Assembly (NCBI RefSeq): GCF_002868715.1
Contig: NZ_PKLZ01000010.1
Coordinates: forward strand, 1-64,000
Direction: 5' to 3'
DNA: 64,000 bases
From: Kineobactrum sediminis
GTDB taxonomy: Bacteria; Pseudomonadota; Gammaproteobacteria; Pseudomonadales; Halieaceae
Made by a program: the position numbers and the translations under genes. Positions 34,379 through 43,607 of this stretch are shown here, one piece after another. The first letter of the stretch is position 1; each line of letters starts with the position of its first letter. Below the pieces are notes generated by a model. It saw nothing but the letters and a program-made list of their open reading frames with translations, made no database searches and was not told the origin of the DNA.

Positions 34379-36877
34379 TCAGCGCGCCTCAACCAGTTCG
34401 ACAAACTGTTCCGGTGACAGGCGCATGGCCGCGCCCGTCGGGCATGCGCGAACGCAAGCCGGGCCTCCCGCCTGCCCCATGCAGGCGTCGCACTTGACCG
34501 CTTTCTTGCCGCGATCCTTGTCCGCCGCCGAAGGCTGGAAGGTCTCCGGCTGGCCGGGGCCGCTACCCAGGCCGAACAGCAGCCAGGACCACAGGCCGGG
34601 CTTGGGAGGCGCCGCATAGCTCATCTTGATCGCATCATAGGGGCAATTGGTTTCACAGTTACCGCAGCCGATACAGCTGTCGGTAATAAAAACCTCGCCG
34701 TCTGCCGAGCGCCGGATGGCATCCGGCGGACAATCCTTCATACAATGGGGCAGTTCACAGTGGCGACAGGAAACGGGCACGTGCAGGTTGGCAAAAGACG
34801 GCCCGGCCTCACGATTCAATCGGGATACGCCACCGTGGGTCTCCGCGCAGGCGCGCTCACAGTTATCGCAGCCCACGCACAGGGACTCATCAATCACCAG
34901 CGCGTTGGTTGCCTCCCCAAGGCCCTGGTCCATCAGGAACCCCACCGAGCGCGCGGCTTCCGGTTGCGAGGCCATGGCATTGGTGGTTTGCAGCAGGTCA
35001 CTCAACCGCCCCTGCAGGGTCAGCACATGCTCGGGCTGGTCGTTAACCAGGGCGAGGAATTCCGGGCGGCGCAACTTGAGCGTTTCGGTACGCACTGCGG
35101 CCGTTGCGGTGTCGCGGCGCAGCGGCGCACCCATCAATGCCATTTGCCCGACCAGGTCGCCGGAATGATGTTGCGCCACCACCATATTCTGGCTGCCCCG
35201 GGATAACACCACCGTGCCGCTGCGAATCAGGTGCAGGCTTTCACCTTCCTCTCCTTCAGTGAACAGGGCCTCGCCGGAATTGAAGCGACAGCTGTCGATA
35301 CGGCCGGCAATATCCGCAAGTTCCGCCAGCGGCAGGTTCGGCCGGAATGCAGCCTGCAGCGCGCGCACAATGAAAATGCGATCAATGCCGTCGCGCACCT
35401 GCTCATTGGAATTCATCAGCTTGACCATGATCCGCCGCGGCGTCTCGATCAGGATGCAGTCTTCACTGGCAATGGCATCCCCCTGCCGCGGGCGTCCCGA
35501 GATAAGACTCATTTCACCAAAGAACTGGCCGGGCTTGAGGGTGTGCCAGGGGCCGTCTTCTTCCAGCTGCAGGCGAACTTCACCCTCTACCAATGTATAA
35601 AAAGTCGTGCTGAACTCGCCGTGACGGTACACCGGTTCACCGGCCGCGATGAACACTGTGGAGCGCTCACCCCGAGACTCGGTGCGAGCAAAATCGGCGG
35701 GCGGCAGGCTCACCATAATCCGGCTTTCAATAATCAGTTCGCGGAAGGCCAGCGGGTTCATCCGCCGGAACATGGGAATGCGCTGCTGGTAAAGGGTCAG
35801 CACGTCCTCGGCATCCATCACATAGGGCAGGCCGGAGAACTGTTCCTGGAGGAGCGGGTAATCGGCCGGTTTGGTATTTTTGCCATGAATGAATTCAATG
35901 ACATCGTAGCCCTGGTTCATCGCCTGTTTGATCAGCGGATAACCACCCAGCGCGCCAATGATATACAGCCCGGGCACATTACTCTGGTAGTGGCGATCGA
36001 CATCCGGCACCGCATCCGCGCTGGCGCTGGTAATCTCGATGCCACAGGATTCAACAAATTTGCGCGGCGGGATGGTACCCAGCCGGGCAATAATACGATG
36101 GCAGGGCAAGCGCTCTTCACCGCCGGGGGTACTCAAGGTTATGGCGCCCAGCTCCCCGGACCCGGCGGGCAATTCAAGCCCGGCAACACTGGCCTCATAG
36201 CGACAGTGGAAGGGCTTGCCTTTATCGTTAATGGCGGCCAGCACCGCGCTGAGGTTGCCGTCCTTGGCCCGGCTGAATTCGTTGCGGCGGTTGACGATAT
36301 ACACCGCATTTCCGCTGTCCGCCAAAGCGATAGCGTTTTCAATGGCGGCATCGCCGGCGCCCACCACAACGATGGTTTCCTTATTGAAGTCTGCCGGGTC
36401 ATCCAGCGTGTACTGCATGAAATCGGATTCGACATCGCCCGGCACGCCGAGACTGCGTGGGTTACCCTGGGTGCCGATCGACAACACCACGTGCTCGGCT
36501 TCAATTTCAGCCCCGGACTGTAAAGTGAGCACGAACTGGCCCCGGCTACCGCTGATGGCGGCCACTTCGCTGTCGTAGCGTATATTCAACCCGGCATTGA
36601 TGCTGTCCTGCCAGGCACCGAGGATCTCTTCCCGCTTGCCGGCGACAAAGGGCACCGGGCTGCGCAATTGCAGAAACCCGGGCTCGTCCATGACGTGCTT
36701 GCCCTTCTGGTATTTCTGGATGGTCTTGGCAAAGACGGAAAAGCCTTCCAGCAACACATAGCCGGGTTCACTCGCGCCAGATTCCCGATCATAGTCTGCC
36801 GCCCGGCCGGCGGCGCTCAAGCCGGCCGGACCCGCGCCAATAATGGCGATATGAAATCTCTCCCCCAAGAGCGGCAC
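34379..36877 (-). CDS. FAD/NAD(P) oxidoreductase - double cNMP-binding - four [4Fe-4S] ferredoxin fusion
   Basis: An 832-residue cytoplasmic fusion. Residues 1-330 are a two-dinucleotide-fold flavoprotein of the thioredoxin-reductase/YpdA type (IIGAGPAGLSAA for FAD, VVVGAGDAAIENA for NAD(P), GLYIIGALGGYP near the end). Two cyclic-nucleotide domains follow, about 400-510 and 520-640. The first has the intact phosphate cassette FGEMSLISGRPRQGDA; the second reads VGQMALMGAPLRRDT, with the Glu changed. The tail (655-832) holds sixteen cysteines in four clusters (CVGCDNCERAC, CRHCELPHCMKDC, CIGCGNCETNC, CDACMGQAGGPACVRAC), as in DmsB/HybA-type ferredoxins. It is the first gene of the operon and probably its electron entry point. 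Confidence 0.88.
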   Translation of the reverse strand: MPLLGERFHIAIIGAGPAGLSAAGRAADYDRESGASEPGYVLLEGFSVFAKTIQKYQKGKHVMDEPGFLQLRSPVPFVAGKREEILGAWQDSINAGLNIRYDSEVAAISGSRGQFVLTLQSGAEIEAEHVVLSIGTQGNPRSLGVPGDVESDFMQYTLDDPADFNKETIVVVGAGDAAIENAIALADSGNAVYIVNRRNEFSRAKDGNLSAVLAAINDKGKPFHCRYEASVAGLELPAGSGELGAITLSTPGGEERLPCHRIIARLGTIPPRKFVESCGIEITSASADAVPDVDRHYQSNVPGLYIIGALGGYPLIKQAMNQGYDVIEFIHGKNTKPADYPLLQEQFSGLPYVMDAEDVLTLYQQRIPMFRRMNPLAFRELIIESRIMVSLPPADFARTESRGERSTVFIAAGEPVYRHGEFSTTFYTLVEGEVRLQLEEDGPWHTLKPGQFFGEMSLISGRPRQGDAIASEDCILIETPRRIMVKLMNSNEQVRDGIDRIFIVRALQAAFRPNLPLAELADIAGRIDSCRFNSGEALFTEGEEGESLHLIRSGTVVLSRGSQNMVVAQHHSGDLVGQMALMGAPLRRDTATAAVRTETLKLRRPEFLALVNDQPEHVLTLQGRLSDLLQTTNAMASQPEAARSVGFLMDQGLGEATNALVIDESLCVGCDNCERACAETHGGVSRLNREAGPSFANLHVPVSCRHCELPHCMKDCPPDAIRRSADGEVFITDSCIGCGNCETNCPYDAIKMSYAAPPKPGLWSWLLFGLGSGPGQPETFQPSAADKDRGKKAVKCDACMGQAGGPACVRACPTGAAMRLSPEQFVELVEAR

Positions 36878-37010
36878 CTATCCTTATTTATTCGTTATTC
36901 AGCTGACTTGCGCAGCCGTTTTGGCTTTCCCGATTTTTATGGGGCCACTGTAACCCCCGATACGGATAGCGGCAAATAAAGTCTGAACTTTTGGTATCGG
37001 GATCACATAA
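36878..37010 (-). promoter_or_regulatory. Probable promoter gap of the multiheme operon
   Basis: This 133-base AT-richer gap follows radA on the same strand and precedes the nine-gene operon. It contains inverted pieces of CCCGATAC (36956-36963 region and its complement near 36994-37001), but no clear CRP/FNR box by eye. The operon could be transcribed from here or by readthrough from radA. Confidence 0.35.
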
Positions 37011-38393
37011 TCAGTCTACCGCCGCCAGCGCCTCTGCCAGTTTTGATACCGCCAGCACCTGCATTCCCTTTATCTCCCCCCGGGGAGCATTGGCACGGGG
37101 CACGATGGCGCGGGTAAAGCCATGCTTGGCGGCTTCCGCCAGGCGCTCCTGGCCACTGGGTACCGGCCTGATTTCCCCCGACAGCCCTACCTCACCAAAA
37201 ATCACCATATCCCGGGGTAGCTGGCGATCCCGGAAGCTGGACACAATGGCCAGCAGCAGCGCCAGGTCAGCACTGGTTTCCAGTACTTTCACCCCACCCA
37301 CCACGTTGGCAAATACATCCTGGTCCCCCAGCTGCAGGCCACCGTGACGGTGGAGTACCGCCAGCAGCATGGCCAGGCGATTTTGCTCCAGCCCCACTGC
37401 CACCCGCCGCGGGTTACCCAGCTGGCTCTCATCCACCAGGGCCTGGATTTCCACCAGCAGCGGCCGGGTGCCCTCCCAGACCACCATCACCGCGCTACCC
37501 GAGGCGGGTTCGCCACTGCGATCAAGAAAGATGGCGGAGGGATTACGCACCTCGCGCAGACCCTGTTCGGTCATCGCGAAAATACCCAGTTCGTTAACCG
37601 CGCCAAAACGATTCTTCTGCCCTCGCAGGGTCCGGAAGCGGGAATCGTGATCACCCTCCAGCAGGATTGAGCAGTCGATCATGTGCTCCAGCACCTTGGG
37701 CCCTGCCAGGGAGCCGTCCTTGGTAACGTGACCCACCAGGAAAACCACCGTACCGGTGCGTTTGGCAAAGCGGGTAAGGAAGGCGGCGCACTCGCGCACC
37801 TGGGACACACTGCCGGGAGCAGAGCTCAGGTCATCAAAGTGCATCACCTGTATGGAATCCACCACCAGCACCCGGGGTTGATACTTCTCGGCCGCGGCGA
37901 TAACCGCCTCAACGTTGGTTTCCGTCATCAGCCGCAGCCGGTCGGTCGGCAAACTCAACCGCCTGGCGCGCATGGCCACCTGCTGCAGGGACTCCTCCCC
38001 GGTGATATAGAGCGTATCCAGGGTGGTCGCGAGATGGCACATGGTCTGCAGCAACAGGGTGCTCTTGCCGGCCCCCGGGTTACCACCAATGAGAATGGTG
38101 GAGCCGGGTACCAGGCCGCCGCCCAGCACCCGGTCAAATTCACCGGTGCCGCTGGAGAATCGCGGCAGGTCATCGAGGTCAATATCGGCCAGAACCCTGG
38201 CCTCCGCGAGGGCACCGGCATAGCCGCCGCGGGCGCCGCCGCTCACCCCCACATTGCGGGCGGCGCTTTTGCCTGGCCCCAGGCGGATCTCCGAGAGGGT
38301 ATTCCAGGCCCCGCAATCGCCACACTGGCCCTGCCACTTGGCGTAGTCAGAGCCACAATCGTTGCAGACAAATGCGACTTTACTCTTGGCCAT
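37011..38393 (-). CDS. radA: DNA repair protein RadA
   Basis: A 460-residue RecA-related ATPase that promotes branch migration in recombination. The N-terminal zinc ribbon FVCNDCG ... CGDCGAWN, Walker A GGNPGAGKSTLL, the RadA-specific KNRFG motif (GQKNRFGAVNELG) and the C-terminal Lon-protease-like domain are present. Full length for the family. The lambda O-like gene diverges from it across 116 bases. Confidence 0.96.
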   Translation of the reverse strand: MAKSKVAFVCNDCGSDYAKWQGQCGDCGAWNTLSEIRLGPGKSAARNVGVSGGARGGYAGALAEARVLADIDLDDLPRFSSGTGEFDRVLGGGLVPGSTILIGGNPGAGKSTLLLQTMCHLATTLDTLYITGEESLQQVAMRARRLSLPTDRLRLMTETNVEAVIAAAEKYQPRVLVVDSIQVMHFDDLSSAPGSVSQVRECAAFLTRFAKRTGTVVFLVGHVTKDGSLAGPKVLEHMIDCSILLEGDHDSRFRTLRGQKNRFGAVNELGIFAMTEQGLREVRNPSAIFLDRSGEPASGSAVMVVWEGTRPLLVEIQALVDESQLGNPRRVAVGLEQNRLAMLLAVLHRHGGLQLGDQDVFANVVGGVKVLETSADLALLLAIVSSFRDRQLPRDMVIFGEVGLSGEIRPVPSGQERLAEAAKHGFTRAIVPRANAPRGEIKGMQVLAVSKLAEALAAVD

Positions 38394-38509
38394 ACCCTGC
38401 TTTGCTCCTGTACCGGAAGGAAAAAATATCGCGCCCCGCTGTCAGTCAGGGGACAAGCTGGGTATCCTAGAACACTGTAATCCCATTGCCCAATACTACC
38501 GGTTCATTG

Positions 38510-39637
38510 ATGTCACATTCTTCCCTGTTGCCCGAACAACCCCTGTCTTTTTCTCCCGGGCTTGCGCAGACTATCGGCCTGGAAGAGGCTATTTTGCTGC
38601 AACAGCTGGGGGCCCTCTTTGTCCACCGCACCGCCCAGCACCGGGCCAACCACGCCTGGCTGGCGGTAGAGCGTGATTTCCTGCTGCGTACGCTGCCGTT
38701 CTGGAGTCCGGCGGACCTTCACCGGATTACCCGTAACCTGGTAGACAAGGGGGTCCTGCTGGTTGAATCACCGCCACTGCACAGCCATGAGCGGCTGGTC
38801 TTCGCCCTCAATGAGCCCGTTCGCTCGACGGCACCCGCGGCAGCGCCGGTCACCGCGCAGCCACCAACGCGGCGCAGCTCCGGCCAGCTGCCGCCCAACT
38901 GGTCACCCAGTGAAGACCTGCTGCAACTGCTGACCCTGAACCACAACATACCCCGCCAGTTCGCGATCGACCAGCTGGAAGATTTCATCTTTTACTGGCG
39001 CGAGCGCGGCGAGCCCAGCCACGCCTGGGACAACAAGTTCCGCCAGCACGTTATCGGCAACTGGCGTCGCCAGCAACAGCAGGAGGCAGAGACCTTCCGG
39101 ATAGAACACAGCCCGGAGCTGGACAACCAGTGGCGACCCAGCCGCGATGCCCTGGAGATCATGATCCGCGGCGGCGTTGAACGTGAATTCATTGAAGAGG
39201 CCATACCCGAATTCATTCTTTACTGGCGCGAGCGCGGTACCGCACCCAAAGAGCTGAACTCGAAGTTTATCCAGCACATCCGTATTCAGTGGGCCAAATA
39301 TACCTCCAGCATGGAACACAGTACCGAGCCGCGGCGCATCAGCGAAAACTGGCAGCCCACGGCGGATGTTTTCGATATTCTGGAGCTCTCTCATATCGAT
39401 GAACAATTCGCCAACAACCTGCTGCCGGAATTCATTATCTACTGGCGCGACAGCAACCAGGCGCACACATCCTGGAACAGCAAGTTCCTGCAGCACGTGA
39501 AATTCCACTGGGCCAAACAACATCGTATCCAACAGGCGGGACACAGCCATGAAGGACAGCAAGGATCTAATGCAACGGGTCGCACGCGGGATAGCAGCCT
39601 CGCCGACGACCTCAGCGACACCTCCTGGGCAGACTGA
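38510..39637 (+). CDS. DnaT/lambda O-like protein with three DnaT-type repeats (candidate DopC)
   Basis: A 375-residue protein. Residues 15-100 form a winged-helix-like domain (GLEEAILLQQLG ... WLAVERDFLLRTLPFW ... ITRNLVDKGVLLVE), as in phage O-like and primosomal proteins. After a proline/alanine linker come three DnaT-like single-strand-binding repeats at about 130-187, 208-263 and 280-336, each W-PS/T-D ... FI(F/L/I)YWR(E/D) ... N(S/K)KF-QH(V/I). ATG 38510 is preferred over a TTG eight codons upstream. It overlaps the next gene by 89 bases. With dnaB close by, it probably helps bring the replicative helicase to DNA. Lambda O/P-derived chromosomal genes named dopC and dopE have been proposed as helicase matchmakers, and this pair fits. 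Confidence 0.75.
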   Translation: MSHSSLLPEQPLSFSPGLAQTIGLEEAILLQQLGALFVHRTAQHRANHAWLAVERDFLLRTLPFWSPADLHRITRNLVDKGVLLVESPPLHSHERLVFALNEPVRSTAPAAAPVTAQPPTRRSSGQLPPNWSPSEDLLQLLTLNHNIPRQFAIDQLEDFIFYWRERGEPSHAWDNKFRQHVIGNWRRQQQQEAETFRIEHSPELDNQWRPSRDALEIMIRGGVEREFIEEAIPEFILYWRERGTAPKELNSKFIQHIRIQWAKYTSSMEHSTEPRRISENWQPTADVFDILELSHIDEQFANNLLPEFIIYWRDSNQAHTSWNSKFLQHVKFHWAKQHRIQQAGHSHEGQQGSNATGRTRDSSLADDLSDTSWAD

Positions 39638-40307
39638 GCAACGCCGCAGGGTTGCCACCGATGCCCATGTAGAGGCGATAAACCAGGTATTTGCCCTGTT
39701 CAGGCTGAATTACCACAATCAGTACTATGCCGCCTACGCCGAGGCGGAACAGCTCAAGCAAATCAAGAAACTGTGGCTGGAATCCCTCGCCGACTATCCG
39801 GTAGAGCAGATTTTGCGCGGTGCGCGCCACGCCATTGAAAACAGTGAATACCTGCCAACCCTGCATCGCATGCTTGAGTGTTGCCAGCAAAGCCTTACCG
39901 GACTGGGATTACCCAAACCTCACGATGCCTATAAGGAAGCCTGCCAGGCGCCCTCGCCCAGATCAGCCCAACGCTGGTCGCACCCGGCGGTGTACCTGGC
40001 GGGGCGCGATAGCGACTGGTTTTTCCTGGCCAACAATCCCGAGCGCATCACCTGGCCGGTATTCAGGCAGCACTACCACGACTACTGCACCCGGGTGATT
40101 CAGGGCGAGAAGCTGGAAGTTCCCGCGTCCGGGGAGCTGGAACAGCATGACCCGGAGCCACTCTCCAAAGACGCCCAGCTGGCCCAGCTGAAAGATTGCG
40201 TGAGGTTAACGATCTGTAAGGGCGGCGGACCCCGAGACCCGGTGGCACGGCTAACCGTTCCACCTACTCGTCGTAATTGCCGCGCGCGAGATTCTCGAAA
40301 CGGGTGA
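39549..40307 (+). CDS. Phage lambda P-like helicase loader (candidate DopE)
   Basis: A 252-residue protein with similarity to the replication protein P family: VEAINQVFALFRLNYHNQYY, LKQIKKLWLESLADYPVEQILRGA and EYLPTLHRMLECCQ follow the order of the lambda P helicase-binding core. Lambda P takes DnaB to the origin. The N-terminal 35 residues are Ser/Thr/Pro-rich. The last 44 bases overlap the 3' end of dnaB on the opposite strand, encoding a basic Arg-rich tail. No phage structural or integration genes surround it, which favours domestication over a prophage. Confidence 0.75.
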   Translation: MKDSKDLMQRVARGIAASPTTSATPPGQTEQRRRVATDAHVEAINQVFALFRLNYHNQYYAAYAEAEQLKQIKKLWLESLADYPVEQILRGARHAIENSEYLPTLHRMLECCQQSLTGLGLPKPHDAYKEACQAPSPRSAQRWSHPAVYLAGRDSDWFFLANNPERITWPVFRQHYHDYCTRVIQGEKLEVPASGELEQHDPEPLSKDAQLAQLKDCVRLTICKGGGPRDPVARLTVPPTRRNCRARDSRNG

Positions 40308-41697
40308 ACTGGCCAACAAACGCCAGCCGGCAACTGCCTATCGGGCCATTACGCTGCTTGCCGAGAATGATCTCCGCGGTACCCTTGTCCGGCGAGTCCT
40401 CGTTGTACACCTCGTCGCGGTAGATGAACATGATCAGGTCCGCGTCCTGTTCTATCGCGCCGGATTCACGCAGGTCCGAGTTCACCGGCCGCTTGTTGGG
40501 ACGCTGTTCCAGCGACCGGTTCAGCTGGGAGAGTGCCACCATCGGGCACTTGAACTCCTTGGCGATGGCCTTGAGGCTACGGGATATCTCGGAGATTTCA
40601 GCGGTGCGGCCATCGGAGGAACCGGCCACCTGCATCAGCTGGATATAATCCACCATGATCATACCCAGCGGGCCATGCTCGCGAATGATGCGTCGCGCAC
40701 GGCTGCGCACCTCGGTAGGCGTCAGCGCCGGGGTATCATCAATGAACAGGGGCATATCTTTCAATTTGGATACGGCGGCGCTGAGTTTGGGCCAGTCCTC
40801 CTGCTCCAGCTTGCCGTTGCGGATCCGGGTCTGGTCTATTTTGCCCACCGAGGACAGCATGCGAATGATCAGCTGCTCCGCGGGCATCTCCATGCTGAAT
40901 ACCAGAATGGGTTTTTCCTGGCCCAGTACCGCATTCTCCACCAGGTTCATGGCGAAGCTGGTCTTGCCCATGGAGGGGCGCCCGGCCACAATAATCAGGT
41001 CAGAGGGTTGCAAGCCGGACGTCATGCGGTTGAGGTCGGTAAAACCGGTGCTGAGCCCGGTAATATCGCCCCCGGAATTGAACAGCTCCTCGATCCGGCC
41101 CAGCGCCGCTTGCAGCAGTGGGTTAACGTCCCGCGGGCCACCAGCCTTGGGGCCATACTCCGCAATCTGCATGATCAGGCGCTCGGCCTCGTCAATCAGT
41201 TCGTCGGAGGTGCGTCCCTCGGGGTTGAAACCACTTTCGGCAATGTCCTGGGCGGCTTCGATCAATTTACGCAGGCTGGCACGCTCGCTGACCACCTGGG
41301 CATAGGCGCGAAGATTGGACGCACTCGGTGTGTTGCTGGCCAGTTCCGCGAGATAACCCAGGCCCCCAGCCGCCTCCAGCTCACCGTTGGCAGTGAGCTT
41401 ATCCGCCACCGTAATCACATCCACCGGTTCGGAGGCTTCCGCCAGCTTGTGAATCTGGCGGAAAATGAGGCGGTGATCAGGGCGATAGAAATCCTGCGCC
41501 GTGACCGCTTCCGCTACGGCATCCCAGCCATCCGAGGACAACAGCAGCCCGCCCAACACCGACTGCTCGGCCTCCACTGAGTGTGGCTGCATCTTGATGC
41601 GCGCGATATCCCGGTCACTACCGCCCCGTTCTCCCACATAGGGAGGCTCCGGGTAGGGAGGCTCGGAGATGATGTCAGGATAATCGATATCGGGCAT
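40264..41697 (-). CDS. dnaB: Replicative DNA helicase DnaB
   Basis: A 477-residue hexameric helicase that unwinds DNA ahead of the replication fork. The N-terminal primase-interaction domain (PHSVEAEQSVLGGLLL ... DFYRPDHRLIF) joins the RecA-like domain with Walker A AGRPSMGKTSFAMN and SMEMPAEQLIIRML. A 35-residue N-terminal extension rich in Pro/Asp/Glu precedes the core, as in pseudomonads. It follows rplI after a gap of 175 bases. Its 3' end overlaps the convergent P-like loader gene. Confidence 0.96.
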   Translation of the reverse strand: MPDIDYPDIISEPPYPEPPYVGERGGSDRDIARIKMQPHSVEAEQSVLGGLLLSSDGWDAVAEAVTAQDFYRPDHRLIFRQIHKLAEASEPVDVITVADKLTANGELEAAGGLGYLAELASNTPSASNLRAYAQVVSERASLRKLIEAAQDIAESGFNPEGRTSDELIDEAERLIMQIAEYGPKAGGPRDVNPLLQAALGRIEELFNSGGDITGLSTGFTDLNRMTSGLQPSDLIIVAGRPSMGKTSFAMNLVENAVLGQEKPILVFSMEMPAEQLIIRMLSSVGKIDQTRIRNGKLEQEDWPKLSAAVSKLKDMPLFIDDTPALTPTEVRSRARRIIREHGPLGMIMVDYIQLMQVAGSSDGRTAEISEISRSLKAIAKEFKCPMVALSQLNRSLEQRPNKRPVNSDLRESGAIEQDADLIMFIYRDEVYNEDSPDKGTAEIILGKQRNGPIGSCRLAFVGQFTRFENLARGNYDE

Positions 41698-41837
41698 GGG
41701 CTCGCGCTGTTGGTGCCAAAGACAGGCAGGTTAGCGGAATTTTCCACAATCAGAAAGCACTGATAGCCGCAACTGCACGCTGACTACGTCCGGAGGCTGT
41801 AGTCGGGATTGCCGTGGAGCTGTGAAGCGAAATTGAA

Positions 41838-41864
41838 ACCGGCTGCCCGAAAGGGCGCACCGGT
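41838..41864 (-). terminator. Likely terminator after rplI
   Basis: The 27-base imperfect hairpin ACCGG..GCCC/GGGC..CCGGT lies eight bases beyond the rplI stop on the minus strand and is followed by a modest T-rich run. It would end the rpsF-rplI operon, leaving dnaB to its own promoter in the remaining gap. Confidence 0.5.
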
Positions 41865-41872
41865 GGCAGGTT

Positions 41873-42322
41873 TTACTCGGGAACTACCGCGACGGTGACA
41901 GCTGCAGTAACGTCGCCATGGACTTGAATGAACACTTCGTACTCACCCAGGTCGCGCAGGGCACCCTCGGGCAGGCGTACTTCAGACTTGTCCACTTCAC
42001 AACCCGCCGCCGTTATCGCTTCAGCGATATCACGGGTACCGACCGAACCAAACAGCTTGCCCTCTTCACCGGCATTGGCACCGATGACGATCGGCTCCAG
42101 TGCATTCAGAGCATCGGCACGCTTCTGGGCTTCAGCCAGGGCCGCCGCTGCAGCTGCTTCCAGCTCCGCACGCCGGGCCTCAAACTCCGCCACGTTAAAC
42201 CGGGTGGCCGGTACGGCCTTGCCCTGGGGGATCAGGAAGTTACGGCCGTAGCCCGCCTTCACGTCAACCTTGTCACCCAGATCACCCAGGTTGCCAATAT
42301 TTTCCAGCAATATGACTTCCAT
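41873..42322 (-). CDS. rplI: 50S ribosomal protein L9
   Basis: A 149-residue two-domain ribosomal protein. The N-terminal 23S-binding domain [17 protein letters not shown] with [13 protein letters not shown] is followed by the long central helix and the C-terminal domain ([15 protein letters not shown]). The open frame reaches 42469, but ATG 42320-42322, with a GAGAGGAAT site, matches the family. Confidence 0.97.
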   Translation of the reverse strand: MEVILLENIGNLGDLGDKVDVKAGYGRNFLIPQGKAVPATRFNVAEFEARRAELEAAAAAALAEAQKRADALNALEPIVIGANAGEEGKLFGSVGTRDIAEAITAAGCEVDKSEVRLPEGALRDLGEYEVFIQVHGDVTAAVTVAVVPE

Positions 42323-42368
42323 CTCGATTCCTCTCTCCGGGGAGTTCCCTCCCACTTTAAACAGTTCG

Positions 42369-43271
42369 TCAGTCGCGATCTTCGCTATCGTCCCGCCGTT
42401 TGGCGTCGGAGCCGATCTTGCCCTGCCAGCGCTGGCGAAAACGAAACCAGCTATCGGCAACAGCAGCAAAAACCACCAGTAATTTCATCAGGTCAAAAAA
42501 GACCCAGGCGAAGTAAAACCCCACCAATATACCCGCACCACGGCCTTTCATGGCCAGCCGCGCATGTAACAGCGCCAGCCCCGCAAAAGTCAGTGGCACC
42601 AGGCAGATAACTGCCCAGGCCCTGTACTCAACCCCCTGGCTGACCAGGCCGAGCCCCGCCAGCAGAAGCACTGCGCTCACCGCGGGCGAGTAGTACAGGG
42701 AGCGAAACTCCACCGCAAAACCACCCGGGTTGTACAATACCGCCTGCCACCAGCGCGCCAGCAACAGACACAACACGCTCAGCATGGCGTTGGCAGCGCC
42801 CAGCATACCTGCCCCCTGCAGCGCCGTAGGGCGCCACAAAACCACTTCTTCGCCACCTGAGGACGCCATTTGCTGTTCCATGCTGGTAAGGAACTGGTCA
42901 AAAAAGGCCAGCATCTGGTCCAGCATGGGGCCGCCGAAGGTCGCCACCACAAGCCCTGTTACAAAACCCACCGGCACGCCGGCAAGAATCGCCAGCGGCA
43001 GGTTTACCGTTAGTCGCAGCACCAGGGCCAGGGCCGCGGTGCCAAGTAACAGCGCCAGGGGGCCACTGTCACCAAATACCAGAATCAACGCTGTTGCCGG
43101 CAAAGCGGCCCAAAACAGCAACCAGACCCCTGGCCCCGCACCCCGACGCAAAGTCACCAGGGCAATGGCGGCCGCGCTGATCCAGCTGAACATCAAGCTG
43201 GACGCGCCCGCCACAACCACCAGCAGGGCCTGCCAGCGGCCGCGCATAATGAAATTGGCAAGGCCTTTCAT
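42369..43271 (-). CDS. DUF2232-like integral membrane protein
   Basis: A 300-residue inner-membrane protein with eight or so hydrophobic helices and a charged C-terminal tail ([14 protein letters not shown]). It occupies the place between rpsR and rplI where many gammaproteobacteria, including Pseudomonas, carry a YybS/DUF2232 protein. Function is unknown. No catalytic motif is evident. Confidence 0.7.
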   Translation of the reverse strand: MKGLANFIMRGRWQALLVVVAGASSLMFSWISAAAIALVTLRRGAGPGVWLLFWAALPATALILVFGDSGPLALLLGTAALALVLRLTVNLPLAILAGVPVGFVTGLVVATFGGPMLDQMLAFFDQFLTSMEQQMASSGGEEVVLWRPTALQGAGMLGAANAMLSVLCLLLARWWQAVLYNPGGFAVEFRSLYYSPAVSAVLLLAGLGLVSQGVEYRAWAVICLVPLTFAGLALLHARLAMKGRGAGILVGFYFAWVFFDLMKLLVVFAAVADSWFRFRQRWQGKIGSDAKRRDDSEDRD

Positions 43272-43328
43272 TATGCGGCTCCCGCCATCACGTTATGCAG
43301 TACTGTCAGCGCGCACACTGCGGACTGT

Positions 43329-43556
43329 TTACTGATGCGAATCCGAATAGGGCAGCAGCGCCAGGAAACGCGCGCGTTTCACAGCAGTTGCCAGCTGACG
43401 CTGATAGCGGGCCTTGGTGCCGGTAATCCGGCTGGGTACTATCTTGCCGGTTTCGGAAATATACGCCTTCAGGGTTTCAAGGTCCTTGTAATCAATTTCC
43501 TTGGTGCCTTCGGCGGTGAAGCGACAAAACTTACGGCGACGGAAAAAACGTGCCAT
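43329..43556 (-). CDS. rpsR: 30S ribosomal protein S18
   Basis: A 75-residue basic protein ([13 protein letters not shown] ... [19 protein letters not shown]) of normal length, forming the S6-S18 dimer on the small subunit platform. It is separated from rpsF by 51 bases in the conserved rpsF-rpsR order. Confidence 0.97.
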   Translation of the reverse strand: MARFFRRRKFCRFTAEGTKEIDYKDLETLKAYISETGKIVPSRITGTKARYQRQLATAVKRARFLALLPYSDSHQ

Positions 43557-43607
43557 GGTGCGACTCCTTTTAAACCTTTATAAACGTTACATACATTACA
43601 GACTGGA

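Noticed and set aside
38510-40307. Prophage remnant
   Set aside because: Although O- and P-like, the genes lie among core genes with no integrase, repressor, packaging or structural genes and no flanking att repeats.
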